Assembly: GCA_024278075.1 (NCBI GenBank)
Contig: JAJRTW010000014.1
Location: 1-36,408, forward strand
Direction of reading: 5' to 3'
DNA: 36,408 nt
Source: Bacteroidota bacterium
Lineage (GTDB): Bacteria; Bacteroidota; Ignavibacteria; Kapaibacteriales; UBA2268
A model generated the notes under the pieces. That model saw nothing but the letters and a program-made list of their open reading frames with translations, had not been told where the DNA came from and made no database searches. The position numbers were made by a program, and so were the translations under genes. Shown here in pieces: positions 7,438 through 18,300 of this stretch; positions within the stretch are counted from its first letter, which is position 1, and each line of letters opens with the position of its first letter.

Positions 7438-8015
7438 GAATTTCTTATTAATACCTCCGCCGTGAATTCGCCGGCCGCCAGCTCGCCCAAGGCCCTGGTT
7501 ATGGATTTCTCCGCCACAGCCCTCGAATATCCTAATGTAATCAAAGCCGAAAGCGCCTCCTGTTTGACAAGATTTTGCTCTTTTGCAAACGCCGATGCAG
7601 CCCCGCCGCCAAGGAGGCTGATTTTATCCTTAAGCTCCAGAATAAGCCTCTGTGCGGTTTTCTTGCCGATTCCCGGAAATTTTGTGATAGCATTTGCATT
7701 GCCGCTAATGATATATTCCTGGAAATCGGCTATCGTAACAGATGATAGTATGCCGATTGCCATCTTCGGGCCTATGCCGGAAATTGAAATTAGCAATTTG
7801 AATGTATTTCTCTCCATTTCGGTTAGAAAGCCGAATAAAGTGAGGGAATCTTCGCGGGGAATCAGCAAGGTTTTGATTATTACTTTATTGCCGGTTTGGG
7901 GGAGCGAGTCGGATGTTCGTACCGAAACAAGCGCAGAATAGCCAACACCACCGCAATCGACAACTATTTCGGTGGGTGTTTTCTCTATCAGAATTCCGTC
8001 TAACTGAGATATCAT
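7416..8015 (-). CDS. ruvA: Holliday junction branch migration protein RuvA
   Basis: RuvA binds four-way junctions as a tetramer and loads the RuvB motor for branch migration. The protein (199 aa, normal length) has the N-terminal OB fold (MISQLDGILIEKTPTEIVVD and GVGYSALVSVRT), the LFGFLTEMERNTFKLLISISGIGPKMA segment with the first helix-hairpin-helix, and the second HhH at FPGIGKKTAQRLILELKDK. The C-terminal three-helix domain that contacts RuvB follows (QEALSALITLGYSRAVAEKSI). No ruvB or ruvC adjoins it, which is common outside the Proteobacteria. Confidence 0.97.
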   Translation of the reverse strand: MISQLDGILIEKTPTEIVVDCGGVGYSALVSVRTSDSLPQTGNKVIIKTLLIPREDSLTLFGFLTEMERNTFKLLISISGIGPKMAIGILSSVTIADFQEYIISGNANAITKFPGIGKKTAQRLILELKDKISLLGGGAASAFAKEQNLVKQEALSALITLGYSRAVAEKSITRALGELAAGEFTAEVLIRNSLKFALK

Positions 8016-8105
8016 TTGTTAATTACCTCCATCTGCAAATATATCAAGAGGTATCAATTAAATAAAGCTATTTCGGGATAATATAAAAAAAACTGCTCCC
8101 TGCAG

Positions 8106-8279
8106 ATTAACCCGCATATTGCGGGACTTTTACTCAAGAGCTTCGTATCTCTAAGGAAGTATGCGAGTTAGGCCGATTTCACGGTGATTATGTTTGGCTT
8201 ATTATTAGAGTTATCTTAAATATCTATTATCCATTGCCTGTCAGGTATTTTGAATATTTTATGAATAATGCGGGTTAAT
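8106..8279. repeat. 174-bp segment bounded by 12-bp perfect inverted repeats
   Basis: ATTAACCCGCAT at 8106-8117 is matched by its exact reverse complement ATGCGGGTTAAT at 8268-8279. The left arm also nests in the small palindrome CCCGCATATTGCGGG (8111-8125), which could act as a terminator-like hairpin. The 15-mer AATAATGCGGGTTAA (8264-8278) recurs, inverted, at 22499-22513 upstream of flgK. The segment lies upstream of ruvA and downstream of the third T9SS gene and contains no open frame of note. A miniature mobile element or a structured RNA are both possible. Confidence 0.45.
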
Positions 8280-8326
8280 AACCGGTTAATAATCATTAGG
8301 TGCAGTTTAGTATAAAAAGTTATATG

Positions 8327-11300
8327 CTATCTATTTATCAATTTCTCGACTATTTGATTATCGCCGTATTTGATAATCATCAGATATATCCCCTTCGGGC
8401 TGCCGGCAAGGTCAATTCGCTTGCTGAACATTCCGCCGGCCATAGGTTCTGAGATGGAAACAACTTCTTCGCCAATCATATTTGTCACCGATATTATAAG
8501 ATTCCCCGGCCTTAGAAGATTCATCTCGATATTGAAATATCCCTCGAAAGGATTCGGATGGATTGAAATGCTCTCAATATCCAAATCATTAACGGAAGAA
8601 ACATTGTAAGGATAAGGATCGGACTTGGAAGAGCATCCATCTTCATTATACACATCTACTTCATATAATCCATCGGCAATCGGCCTGAATACCTGGCTGA
8701 CAGCCCCGGGAATAATTTCTCCGTTACGATACCATTTATATGACGCCGCATCGGAAGCACGCAGTTCATCATTGTCAAATGTAATCGTGGGCTTGTCGGG
8801 AGATGAGCCAATGAATACTTCATAATTCTCAGATTCAGCAGTGCATCCCTTAGAGGTTGTTGCAATCACACTGTAGTTCCCCGGTTCGGTGGTCGTCAGT
8901 TTCCTTGATGTCGTACCATCGGACCATTGATAGCCAATAAAACCAAATGATGCCGACAAAGTAACGCTTTCGCCGTCGCAGAGGGGATTATTCCCCTTTA
9001 TATTGATTCTCAAATTGGGCACATTCAATACTGAAACATGAACAACTTTTGATTTTGGCATACATTCATCGGATTCAGGTATGATAAGTGTAAACGACCC
9101 TTCTTCTGTTACGGTAATGCTTTTTGTAGTTTCACCGGTGGACCATAAATAATTAGGATAGTCCTTATCGGCTTCGAGGACAATCGACTCACCCTTGCAA
9201 AACTCCAGATCGCCGATAACTTTAATAATAGGTGCATCAGCATCACATTCCAAGATGTCTGTTTCCCAAACTCCCCTGCCATAAGTGGACACCCGCAGCT
9301 TCCTTGTGCTGTAATTAATTTCAAGTTCGGAGATGGAAACATGAGGCATATCCTCTCCAAAGGGCAGCCAATACGCTGAGTTATAGTCCGAATAATATAC
9401 TCCGATGTCGGTGCCGATATATAGCCTGTCGGGTGAATCTTTCTGATAAACGATGCAATTTACCGGCACATTTGGCAGGTTGCCGGAAAGATTCGACCAT
9501 TCCTCGCCATCGTACTCTACTACTTTATTTCCTTCAGTAAATCCGGATTTAGTCACAAATATTCTTCTCGGGTTTGCCGGATCCACAGCAACGTAAGTAA
9601 TTGCTGATGATGAGCTTAAAATCCTTTCCCAATTCAAGCCTCCGTCATAAGTTGCATTCAGCACATTTGTAGTGGCAGCATAAATAACGCTTGGATCCGA
9701 CGGAGATATTGCCATCGACCTAAAAGTGCGGTTGCTGGTGAAGTTCGATATTCTTTCCCACGAGCCGTTGCTGCCGTAGTTTCTGGATCTCCATATATTA
9801 GTGTATCCGGCGTACAGAATGTTCGGATTGTTGGGGTCGAGGATATAAGGAGTCACCCAGGCCGAATTCTCATTTGTCATGCTTTGGGTAAGCATGCTTA
9901 AAAAGCGGCCGTCGCTAAGCCTTCTTCTTTTAAGGCTGCCTCTTTGCGATGAAGCATAAACCCTGTTGTCATTTGTCGGGTCAATGATGGCTTCCATCCC
10001 GTCGCCACCCGAGGCGGCTCCCCAATTCCCATTGGAATGCCAGCTTGTGCCATTGTCCTGGGCCCCGGCATAAAGAAGAGTTGGAGAAATAGTTGAAATG
10101 CCCAAGCGGTAGAACTGGGTTATCTCAAGCCCCCTGCTTATGCTTTGCCAGCTTGCACCTCTATTGGTTGATTTGTCCAGGCCTCCGTCATTGGCCGAGA
10201 TGAACAAGGAGCCGTCATCGTTGAAAAGCAAGTCATGGTGGTCAAAATGGATATATGGCTTGCCGCCGCCGCCGGTAACCAATGTCCAATTGGACCCGCC
10301 GTTAGTTGATTTCCATATATTGATACCACCTGTGTATATTTCGTTTTCATTCTGCGGGTTCACCGCAATGGCCAGGTCATAGAATCCTTGCCCTCCGCTC
10401 CCCTGCCCATTCAGGCTCCAGCCAAGAATATTCGGAGAATTATTATAAATTGCCCTCACCTCAAACTCATTGCTCGGATTTGCATTTAAGACCATAAAAG
10501 AGTGAAAACCATTGTCGGCCGATTTGGACAGTACGGCATAAACTTTGTTGGGATTGGCTGTTGAAACGGCCAGTGCTATCCTGTTGGCTTCCGGGTACGA
10601 TTCAATAAAGCTCCATGTTTCGCCCGTATCGTCGGAATAATACATTGCGGCTCCGCCAGACCTGCTATAGGTTGATGCATATATCTTATCCGGTTGGCCG
10701 GGCAGGAACTCCATATCCCTGAAATATATAGATTGAAAAGTATCATACCACGTATCGCCGCCATCAATCGATTTTTTAATCCCCGAACTTGTGCCGGCAA
10801 TTAATATATTCTGATTGGATGGATGAACAAGAATTCTTGCAACAAGCCCCCTTCTCTCAATGGACTGGTTATAGCCGGTCGTATTCCAGGTATTGCCGCC
10901 ATCGGTTGTTTTCAGGATACCAACGCTGTATGTGCTATACTGAGTTGACCCGCTCCCGTTGGCGTCTCCCGTTGCAACATAAACTACATTCGGGTTCGAT
11001 GGAGCTAAAGCAATATCGGAAACACCCATCGAAAGAATCCCGGTGAAAGGGAAATTAATCCACGATTGGCCGCCATTTGACGATTTCCACACACCACCGC
11101 CGGCCGATCCCGCCCAAATTTCATTATCATTGTTCGGATTTAACCTGACTATATTTACCCTTCCGTGGCCACTTATATTTGTGTGAAGATTAGGCCCGAG
11201 GTTATTCCATTTTCTTGCAAGCGTCCGGTTGCCTTGCTTGGAATTATTATTCAAAGCAGTAACATATTCGAACGCATCGTATATCATCTGCGGGTCAGGG

Positions 11301-11548
11301 AAACTCCCATCCTTGCCAACTCGCGGCTCCCAGAAATATTCCCACCGTTTATATTGCTTCCAACCGGGAAGGTTCTTGCCGCCGGCTGCTTCCAGGGCCT
11401 GGTTATATGATCGCTTATAATCAAAAAAATTAGGATTATCTATTTTTGCTAATGTTTCGTTCATCAGCTGAGAATTCAATTTAGATCCGGACAGAAAGAA
11501 AAAGCCCGATAGAAGAAAGAAAAGATATAATTTTATATATGGCCGCAT
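8327..11548 (-). CDS. Secreted BNR/sortilin-like propeller protein with T9SS sorting domain (paralogue 3)
   Basis: The 1073-aa protein should be exported by Sec and then across the outer membrane by the type IX system. Residues 1-27 are a signal peptide ending LNSQ. A conserved segment (KQYKRWEYFWEPRV, DGSFPDP) lies near 63-86. A long propeller region to about 770 holds repeats of the S-x-D/N-G-G-x-x-W type (KSSNGGQSW, KTTDGGNTW, KSIDGGDTW, KSTNGGSNW) as in BNR and Vps10/sortilin or Ycf48-like folds. Ig-like repeats with YLWSTGETTKSITV and YQWSDGTTSRKLTT follow. The last 80 residues are a type A T9SS tail (SIHPNPFEGYFNIEMN ... PKGIYLMIIKYGDNQIVEKL). Substrate is unknown: binding of a surface or extracellular polymer is plausible, glycosidase activity is unproven. 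Confidence 0.9.
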   Translation of the reverse strand: MRPYIKLYLFFLLSGFFFLSGSKLNSQLMNETLAKIDNPNFFDYKRSYNQALEAAGGKNLPGWKQYKRWEYFWEPRVGKDGSFPDPQMIYDAFEYVTALNNNSKQGNRTLARKWNNLGPNLHTNISGHGRVNIVRLNPNNDNEIWAGSAGGGVWKSSNGGQSWINFPFTGILSMGVSDIALAPSNPNVVYVATGDANGSGSTQYSTYSVGILKTTDGGNTWNTTGYNQSIERRGLVARILVHPSNQNILIAGTSSGIKKSIDGGDTWYDTFQSIYFRDMEFLPGQPDKIYASTYSRSGGAAMYYSDDTGETWSFIESYPEANRIALAVSTANPNKVYAVLSKSADNGFHSFMVLNANPSNEFEVRAIYNNSPNILGWSLNGQGSGGQGFYDLAIAVNPQNENEIYTGGINIWKSTNGGSNWTLVTGGGGKPYIHFDHHDLLFNDDGSLFISANDGGLDKSTNRGASWQSISRGLEITQFYRLGISTISPTLLYAGAQDNGTSWHSNGNWGAASGGDGMEAIIDPTNDNRVYASSQRGSLKRRRLSDGRFLSMLTQSMTNENSAWVTPYILDPNNPNILYAGYTNIWRSRNYGSNGSWERISNFTSNRTFRSMAISPSDPSVIYAATTNVLNATYDGGLNWERILSSSSAITYVAVDPANPRRIFVTKSGFTEGNKVVEYDGEEWSNLSGNLPNVPVNCIVYQKDSPDRLYIGTDIGVYYSDYNSAYWLPFGEDMPHVSISELEINYSTRKLRVSTYGRGVWETDILECDADAPIIKVIGDLEFCKGESIVLEADKDYPNYLWSTGETTKSITVTEEGSFTLIIPESDECMPKSKVVHVSVLNVPNLRINIKGNNPLCDGESVTLSASFGFIGYQWSDGTTSRKLTTTEPGNYSVIATTSKGCTAESENYEVFIGSSPDKPTITFDNDELRASDAASYKWYRNGEIIPGAVSQVFRPIADGLYEVDVYNEDGCSSKSDPYPYNVSSVNDLDIESISIHPNPFEGYFNIEMNLLRPGNLIISVTNMIGEEVVSISEPMAGGMFSKRIDLAGSPKGIYLMIIKYGDNQIVEKLINR

Positions 11549-11694
11549 GATTCACTCTTAATAATTAATACTATACGTTCTTGCGAATTTCAAAATATAT
11601 TAGAAGACATTCTATTGCTATGAAAAGTTACAATTCGTAACAATATCGTAACAATAAATGCTGCTATTTTAAATATTGAAACGTTCTTAATAGT

Positions 11695-14600
11695 TTATTG
11701 TTTTATAATCAGTCGATGGACTATGCCGCCTTGATATTGCAAAATCAAATAATAAATCCCGCTTGAGAAATTATTGATATTTATTACTCCAGAATAGTAT
11801 CCGGGGTCGATAAGCACTTTATTATCAAGCACTAAGCGGCCTGTAACATCTGTAAGTTTTATTCCCAGGCTGCCGGGCTTTTCAAAATATGATTCTATTG
11901 CAAACTCATATTCGGCCGGATTCGGATTGATTCTGGCCGGGAAAGCATCTTTGTTTTCATCAAAATCATATTCATTTCCGAAGCCAATTCGAATAATCTC
12001 CGATTTCACCTTGCAGCCATCATCGTCAATTATTTCAGCCTGATAGCCGCCCAATTTAATAATTCTAATCGATTCGGCATTGGAATTATCAATATCAGTG
12101 CCGTCCAGTATCCATCGCACTATTTTGCCGGGGCTAACCATTAAAGAATCACCAATTTTCGTGATTTCCGGTTTTGAGGGCTCGGGCAATATTTCGAATT
12201 CGAACTTACTGCTTATGCCAAAGCATCCGTTGGCGGAAGTGGCCGAAACGAAATACTGGCCGGCGCTGTCCAGCGTTGTCTGGCGGGCCGTATCGCCGTT
12301 GGACCATAAATATTGAATCTCCGCACCGGGCATATTCGCAACCGTTGCCCTCACTGCCAGCCGGCCGCCATAGCATACCGGATGCCGGCCAAGAATTGCA
12401 ACTCTTACATTTGGCGATTCCACCACCCTAACGTTAATAATATCCGATACCGCTCCGCAGCCATTCTTCACATTAGTCTTAATCCCATTAATCTTAATCC
12501 CATTAGTATCAATCGCCGTAACGTAATACCGGCCTGCTTCGGTAATTTCCAAAGACGGGCCTGTTTTTCCATTGGACCATATATATTCCAAACCGCCCGG
12601 ATTAGTTACCGCAACGGTCAATGTGCCGCCTTCACAAATTATTAATTCATTGGAATCGCCTATCTCCGGTTTACGGACACTGCAATCATTCACTTCGGCC
12701 TCCCATACGCCATTGCCATAGGTTGCAGCCCTTAATTTGCCCGATAGATAATTAAGTTCCAGCTCGCTGATAATAGCTACCGGCATGGCTTCATTAAATA
12801 ATAGCCAATCCCTTTCGGATTCGGAATACCTGAATACGCCAATGTCCGTACCGATATATACTTCGCCGTCTTTCACTATATTAGATACGATGCAATTCAC
12901 CGGGAAATTCGGCAGGCTGCCCGAAATATTCTTCCATTTGCCGTTTAATAATTCATAGATTTTCTCATTCGGATAATAACCGGAAAGGCCGGCCCATATA
13001 TGCTGCGGGTTGTCGCTGTCGACTGCAATCGATGTGATTAACTGCTCGGGCGATATAAGCAAGTCCCAGCTGCGGCCGCCGTCTGAGGTCATAAACAGGC
13101 CGCGCTCATTTGCAAAATAGATATAATCCGGATTGCCTGGTGCTATGGCCAAGGCGTTTACCGTAGGATTATTCGGATAATCGAAATCGGATGTTTTCTT
13201 CCAGCTGTCTCCCCTGTCGGTTGATTTCCAGATATTCTCGTATCCGAGGTAAATCACGGACGGGTCGGCGGGATGCAGCAGAAAATTCGTCAGCCAGGGC
13301 TTTCGCTCCTTATGCTCGAAATCGCTGATGGCCTTATTGAAATAATTGCCGCCGTCTTCGGAGCGGAACAAAGCCCCTTTCTGCATCGAGATATATACAT
13401 ACTGCGGATTCTCGTAGTCCACGGCACATTCCATCCCGTCGCCGCCGCCAACCGGAATCCATTCACCATTGGCAAACAGCATACTGCCATTGTCCTGGGA
13501 GCCGCCGAATATCATATTGTCATTGAGCGGATTGCCGCCTATTCTATAGAATTGTGTTATATTCAGGCCAAAGCTTATATTTTCCCATCCGATATTTCCC
13601 AAGCCGATATTTCCCAAGCCGTCGCCGCCGCTCTTAAATATCCCGCCGTCATTAGCGCTGAATATATCGCCGGTGTGCGGCGAGAATATCAAGCAATGAT
13701 GATCCACATGAATGTCTTTGCTCACCTCGCTCCATGATGTGCCGCCATCGGTGCTTTTCCATACCGGAATTCCGCCTATGTAAATAATATTCTCATCGGC
13801 CGGCGAAATGCCGATAGAAAGGTTGTATGCACCTTGCGCTCTGATCAGGCTAATATCTTCGCTTATTTTGATTTCAGTCCAATTATTTCCTTCATCAGCG
13901 GAAACGAACAGGCCACCGAATACAGACAAGTCGGCCGTTGAAATTAATGCCCATATTTTATTTGGCTTGCTATCGCAAACGGCAAGGCGAATGCGGTTCG
14001 AATTGCTAAATGACACTGCTTCCGTCCATGTATCGCCCGCATCGGTAGATTTATATATACTGCATTTTTTGTTATTATTATTATCAACAGTAAAGAAAGT
14101 GGATGTGTACATTACGTCAGGATCGCCGGGCTTATAGATTATTTCTTTAAAATACAAGCTGTCAGATGTCAGCCTCCACAGCTCGCCGCCATCGGTGCTT
14201 TTATAAATACCTTTATTCGTCGAAACGATAACATTATCAGCATTATCTGGCATTACAAGGCAGCCGGCAATTACAAGCCTGTCGGTGAATTCAGCTGCAA
14301 AACCCGTCAGGCTCCACGTTTGGCCGCCATCATCAGAGCGGAGCAGGCCCGAAGAATATCCCCTTGTCATTATTCCGGCTTCGGCATCGCCGGTGGCAGC
14401 ATACATAACATCCGGGCTTGACCTCGAATATGCAATTGCGCTAATCCCCAATGCTACGAACCCGTGCAGATTGATTCTCTCCCAATTCCTGCCATAGTCA
14501 ATAGATTTCCACAAGCCGGATGTTGCCGTCCCCACCCAAACAATATCGGGGTTGTCGGGATGGAAGGCGATGCAATTAATCCGCCCGTTGCCGTGTCTCT

Positions 14601-15000
14601 CATATTTATCTGTTGACAACTCCCTGGGGCCAATAGGCGTCCATGAATTATCATTTCCATGAATACGATTTGGTTCTTTCCTGCTACGGTACTTCTGATA
14701 TTCAGCATTAAGAACCGATTGATCGGGCAGGCTGCCATCTGGCAAAGTCCTGAATTTCCAATAATACTCCCACCGCTTAAATTGCTTCAAAGAAGAGCTG
14801 TCGGTTTTATTCGACTGCTCCCATTTATTATAAAAGCTCTCACTGATTCTATTAAAATTAATTTCATTGACATTATAGCGGTCAATGATTTCGGCTTGCG
14901 GATAGCACGCAGTTGAAGCTGCAATAAATAATAATAAGGTAAGAAATAAGAATGCAGGAAATAAGAATAATGTAGTGGATATTTTCTGCGGCAGGCTCAT
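11695..15000 (-). CDS. Secreted BNR/sortilin-like propeller protein with T9SS sorting domain (paralogue 2)
   Basis: This 1101-aa protein has the same architecture as its two neighbours: a signal peptide (MSLPQKISTTLFLFPAFLFL...), the KQFKRWEYYWKFR / DGSLPD segment, the FHPDNPDIVWVGTATSGLWKS entry to the propeller, many SxDGGxxW turns (KSTDGGELW, KSTDAGDTW, KSTDGGTSW), the DHHCLIFSPHTGDIFSANDGG stretch shared with paralogue 3, Ig-like repeats (YIWSNGKTGPSLEI, YLWSNGDTARQTTL) and a T9SS tail beginning RINPNPAEYEFAIES. It differs by two short in-frame tandem repeats: GLGNIGLGNIGWENI in the propeller and NGIKINGIKTN in the first Ig-like repeat. These look like recent slippage and are absent from the paralogues. 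Confidence 0.9.
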   Translation of the reverse strand: MSLPQKISTTLFLFPAFLFLTLLLFIAASTACYPQAEIIDRYNVNEINFNRISESFYNKWEQSNKTDSSSLKQFKRWEYYWKFRTLPDGSLPDQSVLNAEYQKYRSRKEPNRIHGNDNSWTPIGPRELSTDKYERHGNGRINCIAFHPDNPDIVWVGTATSGLWKSIDYGRNWERINLHGFVALGISAIAYSRSSPDVMYAATGDAEAGIMTRGYSSGLLRSDDGGQTWSLTGFAAEFTDRLVIAGCLVMPDNADNVIVSTNKGIYKSTDGGELWRLTSDSLYFKEIIYKPGDPDVMYTSTFFTVDNNNNKKCSIYKSTDAGDTWTEAVSFSNSNRIRLAVCDSKPNKIWALISTADLSVFGGLFVSADEGNNWTEIKISEDISLIRAQGAYNLSIGISPADENIIYIGGIPVWKSTDGGTSWSEVSKDIHVDHHCLIFSPHTGDIFSANDGGIFKSGGDGLGNIGLGNIGWENISFGLNITQFYRIGGNPLNDNMIFGGSQDNGSMLFANGEWIPVGGGDGMECAVDYENPQYVYISMQKGALFRSEDGGNYFNKAISDFEHKERKPWLTNFLLHPADPSVIYLGYENIWKSTDRGDSWKKTSDFDYPNNPTVNALAIAPGNPDYIYFANERGLFMTSDGGRSWDLLISPEQLITSIAVDSDNPQHIWAGLSGYYPNEKIYELLNGKWKNISGSLPNFPVNCIVSNIVKDGEVYIGTDIGVFRYSESERDWLLFNEAMPVAIISELELNYLSGKLRAATYGNGVWEAEVNDCSVRKPEIGDSNELIICEGGTLTVAVTNPGGLEYIWSNGKTGPSLEITEAGRYYVTAIDTNGIKINGIKTNVKNGCGAVSDIINVRVVESPNVRVAILGRHPVCYGGRLAVRATVANMPGAEIQYLWSNGDTARQTTLDSAGQYFVSATSANGCFGISSKFEFEILPEPSKPEITKIGDSLMVSPGKIVRWILDGTDIDNSNAESIRIIKLGGYQAEIIDDDGCKVKSEIIRIGFGNEYDFDENKDAFPARINPNPAEYEFAIESYFEKPGSLGIKLTDVTGRLVLDNKVLIDPGYYSGVININNFSSGIYYLILQYQGGIVHRLIIKQ
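12466..12510. repeat. 15-bp degenerate tandem repeat inside T9SS paralogue 2
   Basis: aatcccattaatctt (12481-12495) is followed by aatcccattagtatc (12496-12510) and preceded by cttcacattagtctt (12466-12480), giving three 15-base units of decreasing match. In the protein this gives NGIKI/NGIKT/NVK. Being 15 bases long, it keeps the frame. Confidence 0.75.
13576..13620. repeat. 15-bp tandem repeat inside T9SS paralogue 2 (GLGNI)
   Basis: gatatttcccaagcc is present twice in perfect tandem (13591-13605, 13606-13620). A diverged copy, tatattttcccatcc, precedes it at 13576-13590. Translated on the minus strand this is GLGNI-GLGNI-GWENI, between the propeller phrases KSGGD and SFGLNITQFYRIG. The other two paralogues have no such insertion at this point. 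Confidence 0.85.
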
Positions 15001-15105
15001 AGTGGTTCGGGTAATCGGATTGTTTTTGATGAATAAAATGAGTTATGCTCCAATAGTTGTTACAATAGCATGAAGTATAATTTCTCCGTAGGGGCTCGAA
15101 ACGGA

Positions 15106-15243
15106 GCCGATCGTGTCTATAGTTCGACTCCGCTCACTATGACATTTGAATAGTCACTCTGTGCCCTTTCTGAGCCATGCCGATCGCGTCTATAGTTCGA
15201 CTCCGCTCACTATGACATTTGAATAGTCACTCTGTGCCCTTCG
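15106..15243. repeat. 73-bp direct tandem duplication in the gap between T9SS genes
   Basis: A block of about 65 bases starting gccgatcg(t/c)gtctatag at 15106 is repeated at 15179 with one internal change. Each copy includes the palindromic core ttcgactccgctcactatga, a variant of the REP-like hairpin seen at 6050 and 33146. The duplicated unit probably spread by slippage or unequal exchange within the 325-base gap. Confidence 0.9.
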
Positions 15244-15325
15244 GCAGCGGGACGGTTTGGAACCGCCCCCTACAAATTGGTTAAAGCAAAAATCGTGTAA
15301 AGCAAATATCGTATAAATCGAATAT

Positions 15326-18300
15326 CTACCGCTTAATAAACTTACTATATATATTTATCGTCCGGTTGGCAAATTGCATTAGATATATTCCGACAGGCAG
15401 ATACTGCAAATCAAAATCTTTTTCGATTCTCCCGGCGGCCGATTCCAGATCATACGTAATTATCTCCCGCCCGAACACATCGCTTATTATTAAATTGCAA
15501 GGCCCTGGTTGCAGTCCGGCAACGGATATACTAAAAACTCCCGTATTCGGATTGGGGATAATGGATAAAGACGGATTGACTGGCAAGTTGCCGCTGATCG
15601 AAGAGGTAACATCAAACTCATCGGAGAATGTGCCACAGCCTTCAGCGCTGATAGCCTCGACAGTGTAAGGCCCGATTTCCGACATTTCGAACGATTGTTC
15701 ATTAGCTCCGGGTATCAATTCACCTTCAAAATACCATTGGTACCGCCCGGCCACGGTGGATTTTAACATTCTGCCCTTCTGGGTTATCTCCGGTTTTGGC
15801 GGGCGCGGCAGGAATTCGATATGATATTCACCGGCATCGGTATGGCATCCGTTGGCCATTATTGCCCTGGCGCTGAACACTCCGCTTTCGGATACAGTTA
15901 TTAATCTTGTTGTATCGCCGTTCGACCATAGCAGTTCATCATACTCGCCGTCAATCATTAATGTCAATGTATCGCCTATGCAATAGGGTGCATCCGACGA
16001 AAAGGAAATATCTACATCAGGAGCATCCAGGACATTTACCGTTATTTCCTCCGAATAGCCTAAGCAGCCCTCGGCATCTTTCACTACAAGTCCGTAAACT
16101 CCCGAACTTTTGGCCACTATCCTTTGCCCCGTTTCGCCGTTTGACCATAAATAATTATCATAATTGTCGGCGGCCTCGATATAGACACTGTCGCCTTCGC
16201 AGAATTCAAGCTCGCCCGTTACAATTAACTGCGGCCGTCCCAGCGTGCATTCGTTAATATCGGTCGACCATAGCCCCCTCGAGAACGTGCCTGCAAGCAA
16301 TTTGCCGGTATTATATTGAATTTCGAGTTCGTTTATTACTATATTAGGCATTCCCTGGTAAAAAGGCAGCCAGTCGTCCATAAAAAAATCACGGTAATAC
16401 ACTCCGAGGTCGGTGCCAACAAACAGCTTCCCTTCAGTGCCTTTTGGGCATACTATCGTATTGGCCGGCACCATGGGCAGCGAGCAGGTTATATCAACGG
16501 CCAGCCTATCGTTTATTTCATATACTTTTCGGCTGCTTGAGTAATTCGATGCCGTCAGCCAAACCCGGAATGGGTTCGTCGGGTCTACCTCTATGTCGGT
16601 TATTCTATCGGAACCCATAAAAATAGTTTCCCAGCTATCGCCTCCGTCGGCCGTCCGGTACAAATCATTGCCTTTGGAAGCATAAATTACGTTGGAATCC
16701 GATGGTGCTATAATTATCGATAATATAATAGATTGATTGCTGACAAAGGATGATGTTTTATTCCAGCTATTGCCCTTATTCGTGCTTTTCCATATATTCA
16801 CATAGCCGGCCAACAACACATCCGGGTTGTGGGGAGAAATAATATAAGGCGTTACCCATGCGCCGGCTTCCTTAGTGGTGCTTCTGGAAATAATAAGTCT
16901 ATACGAATCTCCTCCGTCTTCGGATTTGTAAATTGCACCTCGCTGGTAGGCAGAATAAATAATATTCGCATCGGCCGGGTCAATAGCACACTCGGTGCCA
17001 TCACCACCCATGATATGTAACCACGAGCCATTCCTAAGATAATTAGTGCCGTTGTCCTGCATCCCCGTGATAACCGAGGCGGAATGCGGCGAGGCCCCAA
17101 TGCGATATATCTGTGCTATCGGCAGGCCATCGGACATATCCTTCCACGTCGTTCCATTATCTTCTGATTTATATATACCGCCGTCGTTTCCGGAATACAA
17201 TATACCCGTGCCCGGCTGAAAGCCAAAGAAATGATTGTCCGCATGAACATACGGCAGGCCGGATTTCCCCTGCCACTCCGATATGACTGTCCAGCTTGCA
17301 CCGCCGTCGGTGGATTTCCAATTATTAATACATCCGGCAAAAAGAAGATTGGAATTCACCGGGGATACAGTAAAAGCCAAAGCATACCATCCAAGTCCGA
17401 AAATTGATGACCCTTCTGTCGTATAGTCGAAAAGATTGGGCGAATTGGACATTAAGTCCCAATTGTTACCGCTGTCCGATGACTTGTATAAACCCAAGAA
17501 AACGCTGCTGCCGGCTTGCGAACATAAGGCATAAACCAATGTAGGGTCGCTGGGGCTAACGGCCAGTGCAATCCTGTTGGAATTCAAGACGAAGGTTTTC
17601 TGCTGCCAGGTTTCGCCGGCATCCCTTGATACAAAATATTTCGCATTGCTTGAATATGTCGACGCATAAATCGTATTGGCATCGCCCGGCTTGAACTCCA
17701 TATCCCTGAAATAGTAATTCGGCGACACCATTTCCCAATTCTTCCCGCCGTCAGTTGTTTTGAATATCCCTTTTGTGGTTGCTGTGTAGACTATATCGGG
17801 CGTATCGGGGTGAATGATTATCCTCGAACAAAGAGCCTTCTCAATAATATCGCGCCTATACTCGGTTTCATCCCAGGTCTTGCCTCCATCTGTGGATTTA
17901 AGCACTCCCAGGCTGTATGCCCTTGTCATGCCAATACCGTTGGCATCGCCGGTTGCCATGTACATTATGTCGGGGTTGGACTGAGAAATTGCGATGTCGG
18001 TAATGCCAATAGTTAGGAATTGCGTGACGGGAACTTCCTGCCATGTGGTTCCGTTATTGTTGCTCAGCCATGCTCCGCCGCTTGCGGCGCCAACCCAGAT
18101 AATATTAGGGTTGGACGGATGGAAAGCAACGCAGTTGACGCGGCCCAGTCCGGATGATTCGAAAGGCATAATATTCTGCGGTTTAGAAAATGGCCCTAAA
18201 GGCTGCCAATTTGCAGTTTCACCCTGGATGGAATTGCCTTTCCTTTGATGCTGAATTTGCTTCCATTGCCGCAATATTTCTTTGCCATCCGGGAAATTAC

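Noticed and set aside
7300-7941. Plus-strand open frame across ruvA
   Set aside because: It is antisense to ruvA, whose minus-strand product is unmistakable.
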